Source: Candidatus Eremiobacteraceae bacterium (GTDB lineage Bacteria > Vulcanimicrobiota > Vulcanimicrobiia > Eremiobacterales > Eremiobacteraceae). Taken from it: 64,000 nucleotides of DNA. This document shows positions 44,221-53,953 of this stretch, piece after piece (the stretch's first letter is position 1; each line of letters starts with the position of its first letter). The notes below the pieces were generated by a model that did no database searches, was not told the DNA's origin, and worked only from the letters and a program-made list of their open reading frames with translations. Both the position numbers and the translations under genes were made by a program. The stretch covers positions 134,001-198,000 of the forward strand of contig DASTCX010000018.1 of NCBI GenBank assembly GCA_035710745.1. The letters run 5' to 3'.

Positions 44221-44727
44221 ATGACCCGTTTCATGCCGGCCGCGTGTGCGTTAGCGATCGCCTTGACGATCGGCGGGTGCGGCTTCCACTTGCATCCGTC
44301 GGCGACCGTCGGCAAGCCGCTTCCCGACCTCAGCTTTGCGACGCTTGACGGCTCGACACAACGGCTGGCGCCTGCGCCCGGCAGGATCACGTTCGTCAAC
44401 GTCTTCGCCACGTGGTGCCCGCCGTGCAAGGCGGAGACGCCCGATCTCGTCGCGTTCGCGGGCGCCTGGAAGAGCCGAGGCGTCGACGTCGTCGGCGTCG
44501 ATCAAGAGGAGACGGCGCCGCTCGTCGAGGCGTTCCGGGCGCGTTACCATATCGCGTACCCGTTGCTCGTCGACTCGAGCCATCAGACCAAAGACCTGCT
44601 CGGCGCACGCGTCATCCCGCACACGATCGTCGTCGACGGTTCGGGCGTCGTACGCGCGATCGTCAGCGGCCCGATGACGCGCGCCCAGATGGACGATCTC
44701 GCGGCAAAAGCCGGCGCAGGGTCTTGA
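44221..44727 (+). CDS. TlpA-like thiol-disulfide oxidoreductase lipoprotein
   Basis: 168 aa. Start chosen at the ATG that begins a lipoprotein signal (IGGCG, Cys20); the frame is open from 44164. Thioredoxin fold with ATWCPPCKAE (active-site CPPC), followed by cis-Pro motif VIPHTIVVDGSGVVRAIVSG. It would reduce or isomerise disulfides outside the membrane, for example in cytochrome c maturation. Its last 65 bases overlap the convergent flippase gene. Confidence 0.88.
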   Translation: MTRFMPAACALAIALTIGGCGFHLHPSATVGKPLPDLSFATLDGSTQRLAPAPGRITFVNVFATWCPPCKAETPDLVAFAGAWKSRGVDVVGVDQEETAPLVEAFRARYHIAYPLLVDSSHQTKDLLGARVIPHTIVVDGSGVVRAIVSGPMTRAQMDDLAAKAGAGS

Positions 44728-45982
44728 GATCCTCTTTTTTGACGATCCACACGTCGACCCAGTTCAATTTCGTCAGCCTGCAGAAATAGATCGTCACGAT
44801 GATCGCAGACGCGATATACGTCGACGTCGAAGCGATCGCCGCACCTGCGAGCCCGTAGAGCGGCACGAGCCAGAATCCAAGCCCGGTCTGCAGTGCGATC
44901 ATGCAAAGCGACATGTAGACGACCACGATCGGGCGCCCCATCTGGAACGTGAAGAACGGGCTGAACAGCCCGACCGAGACGAAGAGCACGATCCCCGGGA
45001 GAAGGATCCGCAGCGCCGGCGCGGCTTCCGCGAACTGCGGGCCGTAAAACCACTGCACGAGCCACGGCGCCAACACGTAGAGCGGCAACGTCGCCGCGAC
45101 GACGATCGCCGTGCACGTCCGGATCGATCGGGCGGTCGTGACCGCCGAGTCTTCGAAGGCGGACGCTCCGACGCGATACGTCGTCGCGGTCGCGACCGCG
45201 CGCGGGATGCGGAAGAGCACCTCGCCCGCGGAGACGGCGACCGAATAGACGCCGAAGCCCGGCGCACCGAGAAACCCGATGAGCACGAGCGAGTCGATCC
45301 GGTAGTTGAAGAAGCCGAGAATGCTGCCGACGGTCGCGCCGCTCGCGTACTTCGCGATCGAACGCAGCGCTTCGCGAAAATCCCATGACGGCTTGCCGCG
45401 GAGGAGGTTCGCGATACGGAGCATGACGACAGCCGCCGCTCCGTATGTCGTCAACGCCCACGCCCACAGCGCGCCCGCCAGGCCGAGATGCAGCGCGAGC
45501 GCCGCTCCAACCATGACGAGCAGGAAGACCGCGAAGCCGAGGATCTGCGAGTTGAGGCTCGTCACGCGGTCGAGCCCGAGATAGATGCCCTGCTGCCAGG
45601 CGACGATGACCGTCGCGGGCGATGTCGCCGCGAAGACGACGATCACCGGCGTGAAGCCGAACCGCCATCCCCAGAGCAGGAGCACGATCGGCTGGACGAC
45701 CGAGATGATCGCGAACACGAGGACCAAAGGTCCGAAGAGGTCGACGGCGGTGCGCTTGTGGCGCGATAAGAAGTAGGTGATCGACGCGCCGAAGCCGCTG
45801 ATCGCGGACGAAGCGCCGGACTGCAGCAGTGCGAGCCCGGAGAAATAACCCTTGCCGGCCGGCCCGAGCGCCTTCGCGACGACGATGCCGGTGACGATGC
45901 CCACGGCAGCGGCCGCGCCGTTGAAGAACAGCGTGCGCATGGCGTCGCGGCTGGCCGACCGCGGTTTCGGATCGTCCGTCAT
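44663..45982 (-). CDS. Oligosaccharide flippase (Wzx/MATE-like)
   Basis: 439 aa, about 12-14 membrane helices. Polysacc_synt-type features: N-terminal FFNGAAAAVGIVTGIVVAKALGPAGKGYFSGLALLQSGASSAISGFGASITYFLSRH and RIDSLVLIGFLGAPGFGVYSVAVSAGEVLFRIPRAVA. It probably moves lipid-linked sugars across the inner membrane for surface polysaccharide. It ends inside the TlpA-like gene on the other strand and starts four bases inside alr (ATGA). Confidence 0.82.
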   Translation of the reverse strand: MTDDPKPRSASRDAMRTLFFNGAAAAVGIVTGIVVAKALGPAGKGYFSGLALLQSGASSAISGFGASITYFLSRHKRTAVDLFGPLVLVFAIISVVQPIVLLLWGWRFGFTPVIVVFAATSPATVIVAWQQGIYLGLDRVTSLNSQILGFAVFLLVMVGAALALHLGLAGALWAWALTTYGAAAVVMLRIANLLRGKPSWDFREALRSIAKYASGATVGSILGFFNYRIDSLVLIGFLGAPGFGVYSVAVSAGEVLFRIPRAVATATTYRVGASAFEDSAVTTARSIRTCTAIVVAATLPLYVLAPWLVQWFYGPQFAEAAPALRILLPGIVLFVSVGLFSPFFTFQMGRPIVVVYMSLCMIALQTGLGFWLVPLYGLAGAAIASTSTYIASAIIVTIYFCRLTKLNWVDVWIVKKEDLKTLRRLLPRDRPSGRASSGR

Positions 45983-47067
45983 GCCGGCGAGCCTATCCGG
46001 CGCACGCCGATGCCGCGCGCGAGCGAACAGAGCAGGTGGTGCGGTACGGTCGCTGCAGCCGCCGCTACCTCATCGAGCGTCGTTCCCGTCATCGCGCCGA
46101 TGACGATCGCCTCGTCGCCCGGCGCCACGTGCGTATGCGCCGGCACCCGCACCATCGTCGTATTCATGCCGATCGCGCCGGCGATCGCGCAACGCGCTTC
46201 GCCGATCGTGACGGCGCCGCCGGCGCTGAGCGACTTCGGCAACCCATCCGCGTAACCGATGCGCAGCGTCGCGATAGTCTCGCCTTGCTCGGCGACCGAC
46301 TCGCCGCCGTACCCGAGCGGGGTCGCCGCCTCGAATGTCTTCACCGCTACGACGGTCGCTCGGACGTCGACGGCTTGACGAAGCGCCGGCGCCTCACCCG
46401 ACGGAGTCAGCGTCGCACCGAAAAGCCCGATGCCGATCCGCGCCGCGCCGGTCGCACGTCCCCACAGCGCCGGCCCGGTGCTCGCGATGTGGATGACCGG
46501 AACCGCCAGGCCTTCCGCGCGGAGAGCGGCGACCGCGCCGGCGAACGCACGCATCTGACCGTCCATCGATTCCTTGCCCGCGATGTGCGTCCACGCCCCC
46601 TCCCAGGTGACGCCCGACAAGCCGCTCACCGAGCGCGCGAACTCGTACGCCGTCGCCGCGGGCACGCCGCTCCATCCCGTGCCAGAGTCGATCGCGACGT
46701 GAACCGCGATGCGCCGGCCGCGCCAATCGCCGAGCGACGCGACGGCGCGCGCGGACGCTTCGTCTTCGACCGTCGGCGTGACGCCGAGGAAAACCGCCGT
46801 GTTGAGATCGTCGCCTCGCGCGGCGAAGACCTGGACGATCGGCGCGCGGATCCCGGCCGTGCGCAAACGTTGCGCTTCGGCGACGTCGAAGACGACCAGC
46901 CGGGCTGCGCCGCCCGCGAGCGACGCACGCGCGACGTCGAGCGCTCCGCATCCGTATGCGTCCGATTTGACGACCGCCCACAATCCGCGGTCTGCGAGCT
47001 TCGAACGCCAGGCTGCGGCGTTGTGTCGCACTGCTTCGAGATCGAGCACGAAGCGGGGCGGGTTCAA
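45979..47067 (-). CDS. alr: Alanine racemase
   Basis: 362 aa. PLP lysine in [11 protein letters not shown] (Lys34; more usual AVVKADAYGHG), catalytic Tyr in [10 protein letters not shown], and [14 protein letters not shown] near the C-terminus. Makes D-alanine for peptidoglycan. It overlaps the start of dtd-related neighbour by four bases: dtd ends at 47064 and alr starts at 47067. Confidence 0.92.
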   Translation of the reverse strand: MNPPRFVLDLEAVRHNAAAWRSKLADRGLWAVVKSDAYGCGALDVARASLAGGAARLVVFDVAEAQRLRTAGIRAPIVQVFAARGDDLNTAVFLGVTPTVEDEASARAVASLGDWRGRRIAVHVAIDSGTGWSGVPAATAYEFARSVSGLSGVTWEGAWTHIAGKESMDGQMRAFAGAVAALRAEGLAVPVIHIASTGPALWGRATGAARIGIGLFGATLTPSGEAPALRQAVDVRATVVAVKTFEAATPLGYGGESVAEQGETIATLRIGYADGLPKSLSAGGAVTIGEARCAIAGAIGMNTTMVRVPAHTHVAPGDEAIVIGAMTGTTLDEVAAAAATVPHHLLCSLARGIGVRRIGSPA

Positions 47068-47513
47068 AACGTCTTCCTCGAGTCGATGAGAATCGTGACC
47101 GGGCCGTCGTTCGTCAGCTCGACCTGCATCGATGCGCCGAAGACGCCGGTCTCCACCACGACGCCGTCGCGCCTGAGCAGCTCGACGACGCGGTCGAAAA
47201 GCGCCTTGGCAGACTCGCCCGGCGCTGCGTCGACGAAGGATGGCCTGCGGCCTTTGCGCACGTCGCCGTAGAGCGTGAACTGCGAGACCGCGAGGATGGA
47301 ACCGCCGGCGTCGAGCAACGACCGGTTCATCGCTCCGTCGTCGTCGTTGAAGACGCGCAGACCGGATATCTTCGCCGCCGTGACCCGCGCGTCGTCGTCG
47401 ACGTCGTCTCGAGCGACGCCGACGAACGCGAGCAGACCTTTGCCGATAGAGCCGACCGTCTCGCCGGCGACCTCGACGCGTGCCGAACTCACGCGCTGCA
47501 CGACCGCCCGCAC
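47064..47513 (-). CDS. dtd: D-aminoacyl-tRNA deacylase
   Basis: 149 aa. Family motifs SQFTLYGD (about 77-84) and the cross-subunit NDGPVT (about 134-139). The enzyme removes D-amino acids (and glycine) mischarged to tRNA. Functionally it makes sense before alr, which produces D-alanine. Seven bases from rel. Confidence 0.96.
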   Translation of the reverse strand: MRAVVQRVSSARVEVAGETVGSIGKGLLAFVGVARDDVDDDARVTAAKISGLRVFNDDDGAMNRSLLDAGGSILAVSQFTLYGDVRKGRRPSFVDAAPGESAKALFDRVVELLRRDGVVVETGVFGASMQVELTNDGPVTILIDSRKTF

Positions 47514-47520
47514 GCGAACC

Positions 47521-49692
47521 TTAGACCGAACCGCCGGCGCGCGCTTCGCGCTTCGTGACGCGATACGCCGAGCGGACGTCGCGCACGCGCGAGATCTTCG
47601 TCAGGATGCGGCTGAGGTGTTCGAGGTCCTTGATCTGAAGGCTGCACGAGATCATCGCGGTGCGATCGCGCTTGACCTTGGCGGTGACCGACGTCGCGTT
47701 CGTCTTGTGCTCGGACAGCACGCCCATGATGTCTTGCAAGAGTCCGGGACGGTCGATCGCGTCGACCTCGACGTCGACCGTGTGGGTCTCTTCGCGCGCA
47801 GTATCCCACGCGACGTCGATCATCCGATCCGGCTGCGCGCCGATGTGACCGACGTTCGGGCAGTCGACGCGATGGACGGAGACGCCGCGGCCTTGGCTGA
47901 TGAAGCCGATGATCGGATCGCCGGGCACCGGCGTGCAGCAGCGCGCGAAGCGCACGAGCACGTCGTGGTCGCCGCGTACCGCGACGCCGGATGCCGCTCG
48001 TCGCGCGGGCCGCTTGCCGATCGTCCGCGCCATCGGTAGCGGCACGACGTTGCGCTTGCGCGCCTCCTCCCGCAGCTTGCCGACGATCGATGCGATCGAG
48101 ACGTCGCCGAAACCGACGCCTGCGTACATGTCTTCTATGCTCGCGCAGTTGAAGCGCGGCGCGAGCGAGGCCAAGAAATCTTGCGTCGCGATCGCAGCGA
48201 GCTGATTGCGCGCGATCTCGCGCTCGAGCGCGTCGCGTCCGGCGGCGATGTTCTCGTCGCGGCGGTTCTTGCGGAACCACTGCTTGATCTTGTGCTTCGC
48301 GCTGCTCGTCCGGCAGATCGCCATCCAGTCGAGCGACGGGCCGGCGCTGTTCTTGTTGACGAGCACTTCGCAGATGTCGCCGTTCTGCAAGGTGTAGCCG
48401 AGCGGCACGATCTTGCCGTTCACCTTCGCGCCGACGCAGTGGTGGCCGACCGACGTGTGGACGTGATAGGCGAAGTCGATCGGCGTCGCCGACGCCGGCA
48501 GGCCGAAGACGTCGCCTTTCGGCGTGAAGACGAAGACCTGATTGTCGAAGAGGTCGAGCTTGAGCCGCTCCATGAACTCGCGGCTGTCGCGCATGTCCTC
48601 TTGCCACTCGAGGAGCGAGCGCAGCCACGCGAGCTTCTGGTCGTAGTCGTCCGCCCGGCCGCCCTCTTTGTAGCGCCAGTGCGCGGCGATGCCGTACTCG
48701 CTCGTCCGGTGCATCTCCCACGTGCGGATCTGGATCTCGATCGGATCGCCGCCCGGGCCGATCACCGTCGTGTGGATCGACTGGTAGCCGTTCGTCTTCG
48801 GCATCGCGACGTAGTCTTTGAAGCGGCCAGGGAGGGGCGTCCAAAGGCTGTGGACGATGCCGACCGCGCCGTAGCAATCCTTCACCGAATCGACGACGAC
48901 GCGGATCGCGATGAGATCGTAGATGTCGGCGAACTCTTTGCCGCGCTGCAGCTTTTGGTAGATCGAATAGAAATGTTTCGGGCGGCCGGAGACGTCGGCT
49001 TGCAAACCCATGGCCTCGAAGCGCTTTGTCACTTCCCCGATGACCGCGTCGACGATCCGCTCGCGCTCGGCGCGGCGTTTGCGCACTTTCTCCGCGATGT
49101 CGCGGTACGCAGGCGCATCGAGGTAGCGCAGGCTCAGGTCTTCGAGATCCCATTTCATCTTCGAGATGCCGAGCCGGTGCGCGAGCGGCGCGTAGATCTC
49201 GAGCGTCTCCTCGGAGATCGCGCGCTGTTTCTGCTCGCCGAGGCTGTCGAGCGTCCGCATGTTATGCAGGCGGTCGGCGAGCTTGATGATGATGACGCGG
49301 ATGTCTTTGGCCATCGCCAAGAACATCTTGCGGAGGTTCTCGACCTGGACGTCTTCCTTCGATTGATAGGGGATTTTGGTGAGTTTCGTCAGACCGTCGA
49401 CGAGCCCGGCGATCTCCGAACCGAAGCGGCGTTCGACTTCTTCGAGCGAGACGCTCGTGTCTTCGACGACGTCGTGGAGCAGGCTCGCCGCGATCGTCGG
49501 CGGATCGAGCTCGAATTCGGCGAGGATGGTCGCGACAGCGAGCGGATGCGAGATGTAGCGATCGCCCGATGCTCGCGTTTGGCTGCCGTGCGCCTCTTTG
49601 GCAAAGGTATAGACGCTCTCGAGCCACCCCTCGTCGAGGTTCGGCTGATACGTCTTCACTTTTGCGAGGAGGCCCTGGAACGTGGCGGCCAT
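47521..49692 (-). CDS. rel: Bifunctional (p)ppGpp synthetase/hydrolase (Rel/SpoT)
   Basis: 723 aa from ATG 49692 with AGGTGA eight bases upstream (GTG 49704 is an alternative). HD hydrolase domain with LLHDVVEDT (His73-Asp74) intact; synthetase domain with [12 protein letters not shown] and [19 protein letters not shown] (RFKD, the RxKD form of bifunctional enzymes rather than the ExDD of RelA); TGS domain (about 390-450); zinc-finger-like and ACT domains at the C-terminus. It sets the stringent-response alarmone level. Confidence 0.95.
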   Translation of the reverse strand: MAATFQGLLAKVKTYQPNLDEGWLESVYTFAKEAHGSQTRASGDRYISHPLAVATILAEFELDPPTIAASLLHDVVEDTSVSLEEVERRFGSEIAGLVDGLTKLTKIPYQSKEDVQVENLRKMFLAMAKDIRVIIIKLADRLHNMRTLDSLGEQKQRAISEETLEIYAPLAHRLGISKMKWDLEDLSLRYLDAPAYRDIAEKVRKRRAERERIVDAVIGEVTKRFEAMGLQADVSGRPKHFYSIYQKLQRGKEFADIYDLIAIRVVVDSVKDCYGAVGIVHSLWTPLPGRFKDYVAMPKTNGYQSIHTTVIGPGGDPIEIQIRTWEMHRTSEYGIAAHWRYKEGGRADDYDQKLAWLRSLLEWQEDMRDSREFMERLKLDLFDNQVFVFTPKGDVFGLPASATPIDFAYHVHTSVGHHCVGAKVNGKIVPLGYTLQNGDICEVLVNKNSAGPSLDWMAICRTSSAKHKIKQWFRKNRRDENIAAGRDALEREIARNQLAAIATQDFLASLAPRFNCASIEDMYAGVGFGDVSIASIVGKLREEARKRNVVPLPMARTIGKRPARRAASGVAVRGDHDVLVRFARCCTPVPGDPIIGFISQGRGVSVHRVDCPNVGHIGAQPDRMIDVAWDTAREETHTVDVEVDAIDRPGLLQDIMGVLSEHKTNATSVTAKVKRDRTAMISCSLQIKDLEHLSRILTKISRVRDVRSAYRVTKREARAGGSV

Positions 49693-49741
49693 GCGTGAAC
49701 TCACCTGCGGCCCGTCCCGCTGTAAATGCGGTGGGTCCCGC

Positions 49742-50773
49742 TTATCGTTCGAGCCGCGCCGCGGCCGCCCTTTTGCGCTTCGGCGTCAGCCACGCGCGCA
49801 GCGACGAGAAGAGCGCGTACGACGGACGTTCGCACCGCCACGTCGAGTACAGGACGGTTTGCGCGCCAAGACCTTGTTTGAAGCGCGCGACGCCTGGAAG
49901 GCCCTCGCTCTCCCCGAGGTTGTACCAGCGCACGCCGCGCTGAGCGGCCGCAGTGATGAGGGCCACGTTGAGCGCGTTGCTCGGTCGAAGCGTGCCGAAA
50001 TCGGATCGCATCGCTGCGCTCCAGAAATTCGCCTCGTCCGATCCGTACAGCATGACGCCGCCGGCGATCGGCTCGCCTTCGAATGTCGCGAACCAGATCT
50101 CGACGTCGTCGCCGCCGCGCGCGACGAGCGCTTCGAGCAGACGCTTCGGAAACGTCGGACGTTCGCGCCCCCACCTGATCGCGGACTCTTCGAGCATCGC
50201 ATAGTAGCGATCGATCGCCGCCTCGCCGCGCGCGCGTTCGCACGTGACGCCGCGTCGCTGCGCCTGACCGGCCATCCTGCGCGTGTTGCCGTCCATGCGC
50301 GCGAGCGCCGCTTCGACCCCGCCGGAGAGATCGATGACCGACGTCTCGCGTTTGACGACCTTACCCGGCAAGCCGCTGAGGTCTGCTTCGCAAAGCGGCC
50401 ACGGCGTGATCGCGATGCTATGGATGCCGGATGCGAGCACGGCGGCGTACGAAGCCCTCGCGCGCGCCGCACCGGCGGCGCTTCCATCCGCATTCAGCAC
50501 GACGGTATAGCCGCCGAGCGGCGTGCCGGAGTAGACGCGCCATCCGAGCCGGCCTCGCACCCGCACGAGCGGCACGATGGACTTCGATCCGTCCTCGAAG
50601 ATGCAGGCGAGCGGGCTGGGCGTGAGGGACGCGTTCGAATCTGCGAGGGCGAGCGCCCATGCAGGCCGCGCTTGAAAGGTCGGCGTGCCGGCGCGATCGA
50701 GCGCCGTCCACGATGCGACGTCGAACGGCGTCACGCGAACCACGCGAGGTCGAGCGTCTGCTATACTCTGCAC
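49742..50773 (-). CDS. FemAB/GNAT-family acyltransferase-like protein
   Basis: 343 aa. Two GNAT-like halves: N-terminal PTFQARPAWALALADSNASLTPSPLACIFEDGSKSIVPLVR and C-terminal DGNTRRMAGQAQRRGVTCERARGE...VEIWFATFEGEPIAGGVMLYGSDEANFWSAAM...ALNVALITAAAQRGVRWYNLGES. This is the FemAB/CelD layout, in which enzymes add amino acids or modify cell-wall and polysaccharide precursors. Lies beside the ATP-grasp/phosphatase fusion, which points to surface polymer assembly. Confidence 0.8.
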   Translation of the reverse strand: MQSIADARPRVVRVTPFDVASWTALDRAGTPTFQARPAWALALADSNASLTPSPLACIFEDGSKSIVPLVRVRGRLGWRVYSGTPLGGYTVVLNADGSAAGAARARASYAAVLASGIHSIAITPWPLCEADLSGLPGKVVKRETSVIDLSGGVEAALARMDGNTRRMAGQAQRRGVTCERARGEAAIDRYYAMLEESAIRWGRERPTFPKRLLEALVARGGDDVEIWFATFEGEPIAGGVMLYGSDEANFWSAAMRSDFGTLRPSNALNVALITAAAQRGVRWYNLGESEGLPGVARFKQGLGAQTVLYSTWRCERPSYALFSSLRAWLTPKRKRAAAARLER

Positions 50774-50876
50774 CGCGTTTTGAGGCTTCTTTCACGCTCG
50801 CCGACACCCCCTGCGGTCGCAACGTCACATCGACGCTGGCACGGCGTCGCAGCGAAGCAGAGCAACCGCGCGGCGC

Positions 50877-52706
50877 TCAACCGGCAACCTTCGTCGAGGG
50901 AACGGGGGAGTCGTTTGCCGCCGCATCGGCGAGCGCCGCGGCCCGCTCTCTGACGAGCGCGAAGATCTCGCGACGTTCGTCGTCGCCGGCGCGGCTCGGA
51001 TCCTCGATCTCGACGCGCGAGAAGCCCAGCAGGCACGCGCCGAGCAGGTACGTCTTGCCCGCGGCGCGTGGATGGCGCTTTCCGATCTCGAACGCTTGCA
51101 GCCGGTCCATGACGAACACCGCGTCGAACGCGTCGAGGTCGACGGCGTCGACGTGTTTCGATCGATGCGCGGTGACGTCGACTCCGGCTTTGTCTGCTTC
51201 CGCAAGCGTCGAGTCGTGGGCGGGGAGATCGGGTCGCGCTCGAAGCCCGGCCGACTCGGACGTGACGACGATCCCCCGTGTCGCGAGCGCCGCGCGGAAG
51301 ACCGCTTCGGCGAGGACGCTTCGCATGATGTTGCCGCTGCAGACGAAGAGCACGGAACGCGGCGCGAACGGCCTCGGCAGGAGTTCGGATCGCAGACCGA
51401 GCGCGCGAGCGATCGCGAACATCGAGTAGCGCAAAGCGCCGCCCGTGCCGAAGCGCCGCCGGGCGCGAAGGAAACGGCGAGGCACGAGCGGTTTGAAGAC
51501 CGCACCCGCCGCGCTTGCGAACAGGCGGCTCAAACCTGGCAATGCGTCCATGATCGCGGGCAGCGGTTCTCGCCAGGTCCACATCGCGCTGCGGACGTCG
51601 CGAGCGAGATCCTCGGCGAAAAAACTTCGCAGCTCTTGCGCCTTCGTCAGCCGGCGCGTGCCGAACGCCGTCGGTTCGAACAGCCGCTCGCGCAGCCGCA
51701 AGAGGGAACCGCGCGTCCATCGGACGCGCCTGCCGACGACGTACTCGGCCGGCACATCAGGCTTTCGACCGTGGATGATCTCCCACTCGTAGAACGGGAA
51801 ATCGACACCTGCGGCGATCGCGGTCGGGAGCGAGCCCCAATAGCGGCCGTTCACCTCCATGAGCCAATCGGTACCGTCGGCCGCGCGCCGGAACTCGACG
51901 AGCGCGACGCCTTCCCATCCGATCGCGCGCAACAGCGCGATCGCTTTTTCGGTGAGCGGACGATCGAGTGCGGCCGATTCCGAGACGACGCTGACGCCGC
52001 CCGATGCGGGCAGTTCCTTGACGCGGCGATGTACGAACGTCGCAAGAGGCTCGCCGTCGTGCATGAGCGCCGCGACGCCCATCCCCGCTCCGGGCACGAA
52101 CTGCTGCACGATGTAGCGCGCCTCGAACGCGGGGTCGTCGGCGAACGCGGCTTCGAGCTCGTCCGGTCCTGTGAAATAGCGGATGCGGATCCCGCCGTGC
52201 GCGGCATGGTTTCTCGGCTTCGCGATGACGGGATACGCCATGAACGCGGCCGCCTCGTGCGGGGTCGACGTCGCACCGACCTCATAGGTCTCCGGGATGT
52301 CGATGGCGAGCGTCTGGGCGAACCCGATCGTCAGGCTCTTGTCGAGCACTCGCTCGATGATCCCCGGCGACGGACATGCCGGCGTCGCCAGCGAGCGAAG
52401 TCGAGCGTCGTTGCGCGCGATCGCGGCGAGTGCGGTGTCTGAGCAGGGGATCAAGACGCCGGCCCCCGAGCTTTTCACGACGCGTTCGAGACCCTCGTCG
52501 AAGGCATCGGGCTCGTCGCGCCCGTCGGGGAGGGGATAGTAGCGGGCTATCGCGCGGGTCGCAAGCGGACCCTCGTCATCCGTCGACGGAACCGCGAACA
52601 CGGTGATGCCGCGCGCGGCGAGCGACCTCGATACCGCGAGCGCAAGACGCGGTGCGGTGCCGACGAGGAGCGCGGAACGGCGGGGCTCGCTGGCCTGCGC
52701 TTTCAA
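50877..52706 (-). CDS. ATP-grasp protein fused to a low-molecular-weight protein-tyrosine-phosphatase
   Basis: 609 aa. Residues 10-320 are an ATP-grasp ligase of the carbamoyl-phosphate-synthase-like type (LLVGTAPRLALAVSRSLAARGI, VIAKPRNHAAHGG, YIVQQFVPGAGMGVAALMHDGEPLATFVHRRVKELPASGGVSVVSES, LVEFRRAADGTDWLMEVNGRYWGSLP with metal ligands Glu284/Asn286). A linker of about 120 residues leads to a phosphatase domain from 450: CSGNIMR (Cys456, Arg462, the CX5R loop) and EDPSRAGDDE bearing the general-acid Asp. Both active sites look intact. The fusion suggests a two-step or phosphorylation-controlled step in surface polymer synthesis; that is inference. Confidence 0.85.
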   Translation of the reverse strand: MKAQASEPRRSALLVGTAPRLALAVSRSLAARGITVFAVPSTDDEGPLATRAIARYYPLPDGRDEPDAFDEGLERVVKSSGAGVLIPCSDTALAAIARNDARLRSLATPACPSPGIIERVLDKSLTIGFAQTLAIDIPETYEVGATSTPHEAAAFMAYPVIAKPRNHAAHGGIRIRYFTGPDELEAAFADDPAFEARYIVQQFVPGAGMGVAALMHDGEPLATFVHRRVKELPASGGVSVVSESAALDRPLTEKAIALLRAIGWEGVALVEFRRAADGTDWLMEVNGRYWGSLPTAIAAGVDFPFYEWEIIHGRKPDVPAEYVVGRRVRWTRGSLLRLRERLFEPTAFGTRRLTKAQELRSFFAEDLARDVRSAMWTWREPLPAIMDALPGLSRLFASAAGAVFKPLVPRRFLRARRRFGTGGALRYSMFAIARALGLRSELLPRPFAPRSVLFVCSGNIMRSVLAEAVFRAALATRGIVVTSESAGLRARPDLPAHDSTLAEADKAGVDVTAHRSKHVDAVDLDAFDAVFVMDRLQAFEIGKRHPRAAGKTYLLGACLLGFSRVEIEDPSRAGDDERREIFALVRERAAALADAAANDSPVPSTKVAG

Positions 52707-53228
52707 TTAATAAGTTATGAACGAGCGGACGTCGGCGCCCTCGAGCTTGCTCCGGCCGCCGAGCGCGGTCAGCTCGATGAGGAAGGCGATGCCGACGACG
52801 TTCGCGCCGAGCCGCTCGAGAAGCGAACGGGTAGCGGCGGCCGTGCCGCCGGTCGCAAGGAGATCGTCGACGAGGAGCACGCGATCACCGGGTGCCAGCG
52901 CGTCTTTGTGCATCTCGAGCGTATTCGTGCCGTATTCGAGCGCGTAGTCGACGTTTATCTTCTCGTACGGAAGTTTGCCCGGCTTGCGGACCGGAACGAA
53001 GCCGGCGCCGAGCTTGTACGCGACCGGCGCGCCGAGGATATAGCCGCGAGCCTCGATGGCGACGACGTGATCGATATTTGCGTCCGCGAACGCCCCGGCG
53101 ATCATGTCGATCGCTCCCGCGAACGCCCGTTTGTCGTGCAGCAACGGGGTGATGTCGCGGAATAGGATCCCCGGGATCGGGAAGTCCGGGATGGCGCGGA
53201 CGAACGATTCCATCTCCGCGAGTTCCAA
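52707..53228 (-). CDS. apt: Adenine phosphoribosyltransferase
   Basis: 173 aa. Type I PRTase: FPIPGILFRDITPLL at the N-terminus, EARGYILGAPVAYKLGAGFVPVRKPGKLPY, PRPP-binding RVLLVDDLLATGGTA (about 113-127). Converts adenine and PRPP to AMP. Directly follows the ATP-grasp fusion (stop and next start abut). Confidence 0.95.
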   Translation of the reverse strand: MELAEMESFVRAIPDFPIPGILFRDITPLLHDKRAFAGAIDMIAGAFADANIDHVVAIEARGYILGAPVAYKLGAGFVPVRKPGKLPYEKINVDYALEYGTNTLEMHKDALAPGDRVLLVDDLLATGGTAAATRSLLERLGANVVGIAFLIELTALGGRSKLEGADVRSFITY

Positions 53229-53399
53229 GGATGCTCCTCTCGAGCGGTCGCGATGACCGCTGCGGCCGAGCCTTTACCAGTAATCCAGCTCACACCTAGG
53301 GTGCTCTGTTTAGCACGGGACATTTTGAGGTATGTGTAATGCGGATGGAAGCGCGTCAGTCACATACGAGACTGAACTTCGCTTTGGGCATGAGGCCAT

Positions 53400-53810
53400 A
53401 TGCAGCTCTTCGACACGGTATCGCGGTGGTTCTCCGACATCCCGGCTGTACGCCGAGCCCGTAACGGCCGCAGAGTCGCTGTCGAGAAACAAGCGCAGCT
53501 CCGCGTCGAAGGCGTCGACACGACGCATGTCGTGCTCTTGCGCGACATGTCGATCAGCGGCGCGTGCATCCGGGCGGATCTGCGGCTTTCGCGCGGGGAC
53601 GTCGTGTGGATGCAAGTCGACGTCGACGAGAAGCCGTTCGAATTCACCGCGAGCGTCGTCGAAGTGCGGTCCGATCCCATGGGCTTCTTCTCCGACTATG
53701 GGCTTCGACTCGTCGAGCTGAGCTTGCCGTCTGCCAGGACGCTCGCCGCTTTCATAAGCCGCCGCCTTGCCGCCGACGGCAACGCGTCGAACGGCAAAGT
53801 CTCTCGGTAG
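53400..53810 (+). CDS. PilZ-domain protein
   Basis: 136 aa. N-terminal RRARNGRRVAVEKQAQLRV supplies the RxxxR-type motif and RDMSISGACIRADLRLSRGDVV (about 48-70) the D/NxSxxG motif that together bind cyclic di-GMP. Probably a stand-alone c-di-GMP receptor. No partner is adjacent; upstream is apt, divergent. Confidence 0.85.
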   Translation: MQLFDTVSRWFSDIPAVRRARNGRRVAVEKQAQLRVEGVDTTHVVLLRDMSISGACIRADLRLSRGDVVWMQVDVDEKPFEFTASVVEVRSDPMGFFSDYGLRLVELSLPSARTLAAFISRRLAADGNASNGKVSR

Positions 53811-53848
53811 GGACTTTTTTCCCGGGTTGAGCCGCGGGGCGAATGGGT

Positions 53849-53862
53849 GTACCATATGGTAC
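53849..53862. promoter_or_regulatory. Perfect 14-base palindrome GTACCATATGGTAC
   Basis: It extends to a 9-base-pair hairpin (GGGTGTACC/GGTACGCCC, 53846-53864) with loop ATAT. Lies 40 bases after the PilZ gene and 90 before the lipoprotein gene. It could be an operator or, as RNA, a hairpin; there is no T-run. Confidence 0.4.
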
Positions 53863-53886
53863 GCCCTGCTTGCGCTTTAACGAACG

Positions 53887-53932
53887 CTGAACGGGTAACT
53901 ACGGGGCACTAATAGCCTCGTCTTTTCAGCCC
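53887..53932 (+). promoter_or_regulatory. Possible leader fold before the lipoprotein gene
   Basis: GCTGAA near 53887 pairs with TTCAGC near 53927, enclosing a CGGGGC-ACTAATA-GCCTCG hairpin. The fold is plausible but unlike any riboswitch consensus that I recognise. Confidence 0.25.
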
Positions 53933-53953
53933 GCGCGCTTCCGGTGGACTCTA

